Below, piece by piece: positions 1 through 5,389 of a stretch of 6,024 nt of DNA. Below the pieces are notes generated by a model. The model made no database searches and was not told the DNA's origin. It worked only from the letters and a program-made list of their open reading frames with translations. Source of the stretch: CAIQIA01 sp049317465 (lineage in GTDB: Bacteria > Cyanobacteriota > Cyanobacteriia > PCC-6307 > Cyanobiaceae); contig JBMOIF010000094.1 of NCBI GenBank assembly GCA_049317465.1, positions 1 through 6,024 on the forward strand, written 5' to 3'. Both the position numbers and the translations under genes were made by a program. Position 1 is the stretch's first letter. Each line of letters opens with the position of its first letter.

Positions 1-844
1 CGATGATCACGTAGCCGCCCGAAGGCAGATCCACCCGCGGCTTGAGCGCATCGCGGATCGCCGCGTGGACCTTGTAGTGCTCGAGCAGGTCGGTGGACTC
101 GTCGTGGTGCTCGACGATCAGGTTGCCCTGATCAGGTCCCAGGAAAGCCAGCACCCGGGCCCGGGCCTCCTGGGAGTCGACCACGACCCTGATGACCTCA
201 GGGTTGTAGAGATCCCGCAGGACCCGGTGCACGAAGTCCTCGTCGCGGTTCAACAGCACCGGCGGCTGGGCGGTCTCGGCAGCCTGCTGGATCGCTTCCC
301 ACTGGCGCAACAGGCCCTCGAGGTCGTCGATGATCTGTTCTTCGGGCACACCCTCGGCTTCGGTGCGCACCAGCAGGGCCGTGCCCGGCGGCTTGATCAG
401 AACGGCCAGGGCCCGCAGGCGGTTGCGTTCGGCCTCGCCGCCGATACGGCGCGAGATGTTGACCCCCTGGCCATGGGGCTGAAGGATCAGATAGCGACCG
501 GGCAGGGAGAGGTTGCCGGTGAGACGGGGACCCTTGGTGCCTGTCGGCTCCTTCATCACCTGAACCAGCACCTTCTGGCGGGGTTCCAGCAGCTCGGTGA
601 TGCCGGCGCCCCCCTTGCGCAGCCTCAGGGGGCCCAGGTCGGTGATGTGGATGAAACCATTTTTTTCACTTTCGCCAATATTGACAAAGGCGGCGTCAAT
701 TCCGGGCAGGACGTTTTCAACGGTACCGAGATAGACATCACCGATCTGATGGCGCCCCTGGGCAACGATGAGCTCGTCCACCCGTTCGTCGTTGAGCACT
801 GCGGCAATGCGCAGTTGCTCAGCGATCACAATCTGCTGTGGCAT
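1..844 (-). CDS. rne: Ribonuclease E/G, N-terminal 281 residues (3' end outside window)
   Basis: This is the endoribonuclease that starts mRNA decay and processes structured RNAs. Translating the minus strand from ATG 844-842 gives 281 codons that stay open to the window edge. The start MPQQIVIAEQ matches cyanobacterial RNase E. An S1 RNA-binding domain covers about residues 36-110 (GDVYLGTVENVLPGIDAAFV, then NGFIHITDL), with the family segment GTKGPRLT at 102-109 and SRRI at 131-134. The 5'-sensor motif VRTEAEG has R160 and T161, the equivalents of E. coli R169/T170, so 5'-monophosphate sensing looks intact. The last visible stretch, LPSGGYVII, lies just before the DNase I-like catalytic block, so the metal-binding aspartates are outside the window. 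The frame is open upstream to a stop at 961-963, but no ATG or GTG occurs in between, which favours 844. It follows the radical SAM gene on the same strand after 319 bp. Confidence 0.95.
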   Translation of the reverse strand, partial: MPQQIVIAEQLRIAAVLNDERVDELIVAQGRHQIGDVYLGTVENVLPGIDAAFVNIGESEKNGFIHITDLGPLRLRKGGAGITELLEPRQKVLVQVMKEPTGTKGPRLTGNLSLPGRYLILQPHGQGVNISRRIGGEAERNRLRALAVLIKPPGTALLVRTEAEGVPEEQIIDDLEGLLRQWEAIQQAAETAQPPVLLNRDEDFVHRVLRDLYNPEVIRVVVDSQEARARVLAFLGPDQGNLIVEHHDESTDLLEHYKVHAAIRDALKPRVDLPSGGYVII

Positions 845-848
845 GGGC

Positions 849-869
849 TGAGGCAACCCCTCACGGGGT
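849..869 (-). promoter_or_regulatory. rne ribosome-binding site inside two alternative hairpins
   Basis: On the minus strand the probable Shine-Dalgarno GAGGGG (862-857) lies 12 nt before the rne ATG. Two perfect small hairpins compete for it. ACCCC-GTGA-GGGGT occupies 869-856 (5-bp stem, 4-nt loop), and TGAGG-GGTTG-CCTCA occupies 863-849 (5-bp stem, 5-nt loop). They overlap, so they cannot form together, yet either one pairs part of the ribosome-binding purines. The pairing is seen directly; a role in limiting rne translation is inferred. Confidence 0.45.
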
Positions 870-893
870 CACCGGAAGTGGAGTGAAGGTTGG

Positions 894-922
894 GACGCCG
901 GATCCCGGAGGGGGCAGGCGTC
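894..922 (-). promoter_or_regulatory. Possible stem-loop in rne leader
   Basis: GACGCC at 922-917 (minus strand) is complementary to GGCGTC at 899-894, giving a perfect 6-bp stem around a 17-nt loop. The loop carries a C-rich run and one GGATCC. It lies about 50 nt upstream of the rne start codon. There is no U-run, so it does not look like a terminator. The pairing is seen in the sequence; any function is inferred. Confidence 0.3.
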
Positions 923-1071
923 AGAAAACTGAAGTGCCACGAGGCACAAAAACTGCTCAATCAGGCCAGACGCTGCCGCCAAGACCGCGAGGATCCGCAA
1001 GCTGAACGTCTTGAGCTCCAGAAGACCAGCTGCTCCCAGAGACAGTCAGGATCCGTGAAAACGTTGGATCC
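900..1071. repeat. Cluster of four GGATCC hexamers
   Basis: GGATCC occurs at 900-905, 991-996, 1049-1054 and 1066-1071, all within the non-coding spacer; I did not notice it elsewhere in the window. The last two sit 17 bp apart in similar surroundings (GGATCCGTGA and GGATCCGGTGA). This could be a protein-binding array or chance. It is not the cyanobacterial HIP1 octamer GCGATCGC, which I did not see in the window. Confidence 0.35.
934..947 (-). promoter_or_regulatory. Stem-loop flanked by U-rich segments in rne leader
   Basis: Read on the minus strand, GTGCC-TCGT-GGCAC is a perfect 5-bp stem with a 4-nt loop. It is preceded by AGTTTTT and followed by TTCAGTTTTCTG. U-rich single-stranded RNA next to a stem is the kind of site RNase E favours, so this may be an autoregulatory cleavage or binding site in the enzyme's own mRNA. 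The downstream segment can also fold as TCAG-TTTT-CTGA (932-921). Function is inferred only. Confidence 0.35.
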
Positions 1072-1137
1072 GGTGACGGAGGGACAGCGGGGCGCTCGGC
1101 GTGATCCTTCGGCAAGTCGTTGGAACTGCCGCAGCCC

Positions 1138-1152
1138 GACGGATCTTCCGTC
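1138..1152 (-). terminator. Hairpin just after the radical SAM gene, without U-tract
   Basis: GACGGA-AGA-TCCGTC on the minus strand forms a perfect 6-bp stem with a 3-nt loop, 11 nt after the TAA of the radical SAM gene. The following bases (GGGCTGCGG) have no U-run, so it is not a canonical Rho-independent terminator. It could be a weak terminator, a 3'-end stabiliser against exonucleases, or chance. If it does terminate, rne would need its own promoter in the remaining spacer. Confidence 0.3.
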
Positions 1153-1163
1153 ACTTCTGAACG

Positions 1164-3740
1164 TTAGCACGCAAGCTTCAAGGCCCTGCGACGCTGCTGC
1201 CGCATCACCAGGGGCCGCTGAAGGCGGCCAGCCAGAAGATCCCGAAGCTGTCCTGGCTTGAGACTGCGACCATTGCCCTGGACCACGCTCTCGAGGCCAA
1301 GGCCGACACCCTCGGGCTGCCACCCCAGCCAGTGCAGGTCGAGCAGCAACGGTCGCAGATCCAGCTGAACCGGGCGACCGGCGGCATCCTGACCCGACCA
1401 GGGCAACCGGTCGCGGCCGAGCAGCTCGCCGCAGGCCTCCTGCCAGAGCCTCTCCCCCGGGTCGTCACCCGCCTCGGCCGCCAGCTGCAGGCTCCAGTGG
1501 GCGGAACGGATCTGCTGGGCCAGGGATGGCCCCCGCAGGGGCACCTCGATGGCCTGAAGCAGGTCGAGGCCCTCGGGAAGCTGTTCTGCCAGCCGCTGCA
1601 TGGCCTCCTCGGACCCCACAGCCTCCGTGAAGATCAGGTCAAGCCATTCGCCATCCCCTTCGACCCCGAGGGGAAGGGCCAGGCCGATCTGAAGACGGGG
1701 CAGCGGATGGAACCCCCCCGTGAAGCTGCAGGGGAGCCGCGAGCGACGCAGGGCCCGCTCCAGCAGCCGCACCAGATCGAGATGGCTGAACAGAGCCATG
1801 GCCCCGGTCTTGGCGAACTGGAAACGCAGGCGGCACACCTGACCGGACGGCGGACGGCGGGGAGGTGCCGGCGGCGGCGGCGGCGGCGGCGCCACCACAA
1901 CGTTGTGCCCCAGTCCTTCGCCGCACACCCCGCACTGGCTGCAGGCGTCGAACGAGCAGTCGGGCACCACCATGGCCGCCAGAGCCCGTTCGAGATCCTC
2001 CGCCAGCCAGCTCTTCGACACACCGGTGTCGACATGGTCCCAGGGCAGGGGCGCTGCGCAGCGACGGCGACGTTCCATCACCGACAGGCTCTGCAGATCG
2101 ACCCAGTTCCCCAGTTCGAGCTCCCGCATCTGCTGGCCCAGACCGGCGGCGTCGAGGGCCTGGCGCCAGGCGGCATGGGTGCGGTCGATGGTGTCAAACC
2201 AGGCATCCATGCCGGCGCCGGCACGCCAGGCGTGTTCGATCACGTCGGCAAGGCGACGGTCGCCACGGCCGATCACATTCTCGATCTCCGACAGCCGCAC
2301 ATCGGTCAGGTTCATCTTCACCCCCCGCAGGCCACTGCAGCGTTGGCGCAGCAGCTGCTGGCGCCGCCGCAGCTCCGCCGTCGAGACGGTGTGCCACTGA
2401 AAGGGGGTGTGGGGCTTGGGCGTGAAGTTGCTGATGGTGAGGGTGAGCTGCAGACGCCCGAGATCGGCCATGGACCGCTGCAGCCGCTCCACCGTGTCGC
2501 CGATGCCGATGACATCGGCATCGATCTCCCCCGGCAGGCCGATCATGAAATAGAGCTTGACCTTGCGCCAGCCCTGCTCCATGGCGCTGCGGATGCCACG
2601 GTCGAGATCGGCATCGCTGAGCCCCTTGTTGATGATGTCGCGGAGGCGCTGGCTGCCGGCCTCGGGGGCGAAGGTGAGGCTTCCTTGGCGCGCCCCGCCG
2701 AGGATGTGCCCGATGGTGGCGTCGAACCGGTCGATGCGCTGACTCGGCAGAGCGAGGCTGACGTTGTGGTCCTGGAGCCTGTTGCGCAGCTCCATCCCCA
2801 CCGCCGGCAGGGCGAGGTAATCGCTGCAGCTGAGGGACAGCAGCGAGAAATCGCTGTAGCCGGTGCGGTGCATGCCCTCCTCGACGGCCTCCACCACCGC
2901 ACCGGGATCAACGTCGCGGGCAGGACGGGTGAGCATCCCGGGCTGACAGAAGCGGCAGCCGCGGGTGCAGCCACGGCGGATCTCGACCGTGAGCCGGTCA
3001 TGGACGGTCTCGACGTTGGGCACCAGGCCCATGGCATAGAAGGGAATCGGTGCCGCCGTGCGCCGACGCACCGGATGGCGGCCGAGGGAGGGCACGTACA
3101 CCCCAGGGACCTCGGCCAGGTCGCGCAGCAGATCAGACCGGGAGAGCCCGGCCTGCAGCCCCTCCTCGACCACCAGGCCGATCTCGGGCAACAGCTCCTC
3201 ACCGTCACCAAGGGCGACGAAATCGAGAAAATCGGCGTAGGGCTCAGGGTTGCTGGTGGCGGTCTGCCCCCCCGCGAACACCAGAGGTCCATCGGTCCGG
3301 TCGGCCGCCCGCAGGGGCAGGCCCGCCAGGTCAAGCATCTCGAGCAGGTTGGTGGCCCCGAGTTCGTAGCTGAGGCTGAAACCGATCAGGTCAAAGGCCG
3401 CCAGGGGGCGCTGGCTCTCAACGGCGAACAGGGGCAGTCGGCGCTGGCGCAGACGTGCGGCCAGATCAGGGGCAGGCAGATAGGCCCTGTCGCAGAGCTG
3501 GCGGGGCTGGGCGTTGAGAATCGAATAAAGAATGATGTGACCGGTGTTGCTGGCGCCGATCTCGTACAGCTCGGGATAAGCCAGCACCCAGCGCACCCTG
3601 GCGCCGGTCCAGTCACGCGGCTCGACGCCCCGTTCGAGGCCGAGATAGCGTCCGGGGCGGCTCAGTCCGGCGTCGATGATGTCGCCGACGGGCAGGGGCG
3701 GGGTGGCCCGACGGGCGAGCTCTGGAGGGACGGGGGCCAT
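1164..3740 (-). CDS. Fused B12-binding-like / radical SAM protein with C-terminal DUF2344 domain
   Basis: This is an 858-residue member of the TIGR03960 radical SAM family fused to a TIGR03936 (DUF2344) domain. Substrate and reaction are unknown. The N-terminal region (about 45-200) resembles a cobalamin-binding fold, but the B12-ligating DxHxxG motif is not seen. The radical SAM core (about 250-480) has the CxxxCxxC cluster C258, C262, C265 (bases 2946-2969), which binds a [4Fe-4S] cluster and SAM. A second cysteine group C595, C600, C603, C606 could hold another Fe-S centre. A polyproline linker (618-631) leads into DUF2344 (about 634-858), recognised by KTGAMALFSHLDLVRLLERA and GGFHPLPRLQIGLALPLGVE. 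In many bacteria the two parts are separate adjacent genes; here they are one chain. The ATG at 3740 gives a plausible N-terminus, but no strong Shine-Dalgarno precedes it. It is divergent from dapL and upstream of rne. Confidence 0.93.
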   Translation of the reverse strand: MAPVPPELARRATPPLPVGDIIDAGLSRPGRYLGLERGVEPRDWTGARVRWVLAYPELYEIGASNTGHIILYSILNAQPRQLCDRAYLPAPDLAARLRQRRLPLFAVESQRPLAAFDLIGFSLSYELGATNLLEMLDLAGLPLRAADRTDGPLVFAGGQTATSNPEPYADFLDFVALGDGEELLPEIGLVVEEGLQAGLSRSDLLRDLAEVPGVYVPSLGRHPVRRRTAAPIPFYAMGLVPNVETVHDRLTVEIRRGCTRGCRFCQPGMLTRPARDVDPGAVVEAVEEGMHRTGYSDFSLLSLSCSDYLALPAVGMELRNRLQDHNVSLALPSQRIDRFDATIGHILGGARQGSLTFAPEAGSQRLRDIINKGLSDADLDRGIRSAMEQGWRKVKLYFMIGLPGEIDADVIGIGDTVERLQRSMADLGRLQLTLTISNFTPKPHTPFQWHTVSTAELRRRQQLLRQRCSGLRGVKMNLTDVRLSEIENVIGRGDRRLADVIEHAWRAGAGMDAWFDTIDRTHAAWRQALDAAGLGQQMRELELGNWVDLQSLSVMERRRRCAAPLPWDHVDTGVSKSWLAEDLERALAAMVVPDCSFDACSQCGVCGEGLGHNVVVAPPPPPPPAPPRRPPSGQVCRLRFQFAKTGAMALFSHLDLVRLLERALRRSRLPCSFTGGFHPLPRLQIGLALPLGVEGDGEWLDLIFTEAVGSEEAMQRLAEQLPEGLDLLQAIEVPLRGPSLAQQIRSAHWSLQLAAEAGDDPGERLWQEACGELLGRDRLPWSGQDAAGRPVQLDLRPLLLDLHWLGWQPEGVGLGLESVVQGNGRSLKPGQLRDLLAGRLQRPLVMRQQRRRALKLAC
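1869..1889 (-). repeat. (CCG)7 trinucleotide repeat encoding seven prolines
   Basis: Seven identical CCG codons in a row encode P618-P624 of the radical SAM protein, within a longer proline-rich linker between the cysteine cluster and DUF2344. Use of a single codon suggests a microsatellite that grows or shrinks by slippage. In-frame changes would only alter linker length. Confidence 0.85.
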
Positions 3741-3847
3741 GGCCGGTCGTCGCGGCCTGCTGGGATCAATCTAGGGATCGGCGGCGGCGGGGGCACCGTC
3801 CCAGGGGGGCCATGACCCACAATGCCGCGACGGCGAGCGGCGACACC
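3741..3847. promoter_or_regulatory. Divergent spacer with presumed promoters for radical SAM gene and dapL
   Basis: This is the only stretch where promoters for both divergent genes can sit. For the minus strand, TAGATT (3773-3768) is a reasonable -10 match about 28 nt before the radical SAM ATG, lying between two copies of GATCCC (GGGATC at 3762-3767 and 3774-3779 on plus); no clear -35 is present. For the plus strand, CACAAT (3818-3823) is a weak -10 candidate that would place the transcript start between the two possible dapL ATGs. The purine run AGGGGGG (3803-3809) is only 2 nt from the upstream ATG, which is poor spacing for a ribosome-binding site. Confidence 0.35.
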
Positions 3848-5083
3848 ATGGTCCAGGTCAACGACCACTACCTCAAGCTCAAGGCGGGCTATCTGTTTCC
3901 CGAGATCGCCCGACGGGTGAAGGCCTTCAGCGAAGCCCAGCCCGCGGCGGCGTTGATCCGCCTGGGCATCGGCGATGTGACCGAACCCCTCCCCGCGGCA
4001 TGCGTCGCGGCCATGACCCGCGCCGTGGCCGCCATGGGCAGCCCCGACGGCTTCCACGGCTACGGCCCCGAGCAGGGCTACGCCTGGCTGCGGGACGCCA
4101 TCGCACGGCACGACTTCCAGGCCCGCGGCTGCGACATCAGCGCCGACGAGATCTTTGTCTCGGACGGATCAAAATGCGACAGCAGCAACATCCTCGACAT
4201 CCTCGGGCCGGACAACCGCATCGCCGTGACCGATCCGGTGTATCCGGTTTATGTGGACAGCAATGTCATGGCCGGCCGCACGGGGCAGGCCGATGACGGC
4301 GGCCGCTACGGCGGACTCACCTACCTGCCCCTGACGGCCGCCAATGGCTTCCAGGCGCCGCTGCCTGAATCCCCGGTGGACCTCATCTACCTCTGCTTCC
4401 CCAACAACCCCACCGGGGCGGTGGCCAGCCGCCAGCAGCTGCAGCAGTGGGTCGACCACGCCCGGGCCCATGGGTCCCTGATCCTGTTCGATGCCGCCTA
4501 CGAGGCCTTCATCCAGGACCCGGACCTGCCACGGTCGATCTATGAGATCGACGGGGCCCGCTCCTGCGCCATCGAGTTCCGCTCGTTCTCGAAGACCGCC
4601 GGCTTCACCGGCACCCGCTGCGCCTTCACCGTGGTGCCCCGCGGTCTCTGCGGACGCAATGCCGCCGGCGAGGAGGTGGAGCTCTGGGGGCTCTGGAACC
4701 GCCGTCAGAGCACCAAGTTCAACGGCGTCAGCTACATCGTCCAGCGGGGCGCCGAAGCCGTCTATTCCGAGGAGGGCCAGGGCCAGGTGCGGCAGCTGGT
4801 CGCCCATTACATGGAGAACGCGGCGATCATCCGCCGCGAACTCAGCGGCGCCGGACTGGAGGTCCACGGCGGCGAGCACGCCCCCTACGTGTGGGTGAAG
4901 ACGCCCGATGACCTCGACTCATGGGGATTCTTCGATCGGCTCCTGCAGCAGGCCCACGTGGTCTGCACCCCCGGCAGCGGCTTCGGCGCCGCCGGTGAGG
5001 GCTACGTGCGTCTCTCGGCCTTCAACAGCCGCGCCAACGTGGAGGAGGCGATGGCCCGCGTGCGCGCCCTGGCCCCGGCCTGA
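3848..5083 (+). CDS. dapL: LL-diaminopimelate aminotransferase
   Basis: This cytosolic PLP enzyme converts tetrahydrodipicolinate plus glutamate directly to LL-diaminopimelate, bypassing the succinylase/acetylase steps. The product feeds lysine and peptidoglycan synthesis. The 411-residue product is of normal family length. Recognisable are the N-terminus MVQVNDHYLKLKAGYLFPEI, IRLGIGDVTEPLP (37-49), GYGPEQGYAWLRDAI (71-85) and SDGSKCD (105-111). PLP-site residues are N187 in PNNPTG, D215 and Y218 in FDAAYEAF, the Schiff-base lysine K249 in RSFSKTAGFTGTR, and the carboxylate-binding arginine R388 in YVRLSAF. An in-frame ATG at 3812 would add 12 residues (MTHNAATASGDT), but the downstream ATG at 3848 matches the usual cyanobacterial start MVQVN, so I chose it. 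No good ribosome-binding site supports either. clpS begins 9 bp after its stop. Confidence 0.95.
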   Translation: MVQVNDHYLKLKAGYLFPEIARRVKAFSEAQPAAALIRLGIGDVTEPLPAACVAAMTRAVAAMGSPDGFHGYGPEQGYAWLRDAIARHDFQARGCDISADEIFVSDGSKCDSSNILDILGPDNRIAVTDPVYPVYVDSNVMAGRTGQADDGGRYGGLTYLPLTAANGFQAPLPESPVDLIYLCFPNNPTGAVASRQQLQQWVDHARAHGSLILFDAAYEAFIQDPDLPRSIYEIDGARSCAIEFRSFSKTAGFTGTRCAFTVVPRGLCGRNAAGEEVELWGLWNRRQSTKFNGVSYIVQRGAEAVYSEEGQGQVRQLVAHYMENAAIIRRELSGAGLEVHGGEHAPYVWVKTPDDLDSWGFFDRLLQQAHVVCTPGSGFGAAGEGYVRLSAFNSRANVEEAMARVRALAPA

Positions 5084-5092
5084 CTGCCTAAC

Positions 5093-5389
5093 ATGCCGCC
5101 CATGGAAACGACCACGGTCATCGATCGGGAGGTTCAGAGGGTTCGCAAACCCTCCCCCCGCTACCGGGTGCTGCTGCACAACGACCCGGTGAACACGATG
5201 GAGTACGTGATCGCCACGCTGCGTCAGGTGGTGCCTCAGCTCAGCGAGCAGGACGCCGTGGCCGTGATGCTCGAAGCCCACAACACCGGCGTGGGCCTGG
5301 TGATTGTCTGCGACCTAGAACCTGCCGAGTTCTACAGCGAAAGCCTCAAGTCGAAGGGTCTCACCAGCACGATCGAGCCGGACGCATGA
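5093..5389 (+). CDS. clpS: ATP-dependent Clp protease adaptor ClpS
   Basis: ClpS is the small cytosolic N-recognin that delivers proteins with destabilising N-terminal residues to the Clp ATPase (ClpC in cyanobacteria) for degradation by the Clp protease core. The 98-residue product has a short variable N-terminal tail (1-20) followed by the ClpS core. PRYRVLLHNDPVNTMEYV (22-39) contains N30 and D31, matching the E. coli degron-binding N34/D35, and M36 at the gatekeeper position. MLEAHNTG (59-66) supplies H63, matching E. coli H66. The sequence is closest to the standard cyanobacterial ClpS1 type. A second ATG at 5102 would give 95 residues, and neither start has a clear Shine-Dalgarno. The stop overlaps the next start as ATGA. 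Confidence 0.95.
   Translation: MPPMETTTVIDREVQRVRKPSPRYRVLLHNDPVNTMEYVIATLRQVVPQLSEQDAVAVMLEAHNTGVGLVIVCDLEPAEFYSESLKSKGLTSTIEPDA

Larger units (their letters stand above)
845..1163 (-). other. Spacer between radical SAM gene and rne; probable rne 5' leader
   Basis: This 319-bp stretch has no convincing gene. Frames crossing it on either strand (plus 890-1261; minus 957-1154 from a GTG; minus 961-1323) have low-complexity composition, no recognisable motifs, and in two cases run into the radical SAM coding region. It contains several short inverted repeats (849-869, 894-922, 934-947, 1138-1152) and four GGATCC hexamers. I see no convincing -35/-10 pair, so whether rne has its own promoter here or is read through from the radical SAM gene cannot be decided. 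Known autoregulation of RNase E through its leader in E. coli makes a regulatory leader plausible. Confidence 0.5.

Noticed and set aside
65..886. Plus-strand frame of 273 codons at the left edge
   Set aside because: It is the antisense shadow of rne, whose minus-strand translation matches RNase E throughout the same bases.
957..1154. Possible 65-codon minus-strand gene from a GTG in the spacer
   Set aside because: The product is Ser/Gly/Pro-rich without family features, and there is no supporting ribosome-binding site; random frames of this length are common at this GC content.
890..1261. Possible small plus-strand gene in the 845-1163 spacer (123 codons)
   Set aside because: It has no recognisable motif, low-complexity polar composition and no clear ribosome-binding site, and its end overlaps the radical SAM coding region in antisense.
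3735..3744. Palindrome GGCCATGGCC at the radical SAM start codon as an operator
   Set aside because: A 10-bp GC-rich palindrome around an ATG is easily explained by start-codon context and is too short to support an operator call.
1332..3815. Very long plus-strand open frame (827 codons) antisense to the radical SAM gene
   Set aside because: Its product is rich in G, A, Q, H, R and P with no domain motif, while the opposite strand carries a clear conserved protein with catalytic cysteines. Long antisense frames are expected in high-GC genes.
3662..4111. Minus-strand frame of 149 codons spanning the dapL start and the divergent spacer
   Set aside because: It overlaps the 5' ends of two well-supported genes in other frames and has no recognisable motif.
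4169..4879. Minus-strand frame of 236 codons inside dapL
   Set aside because: It is antisense to an unambiguous DapL with all PLP-site residues; its composition is typical of a shadow frame.
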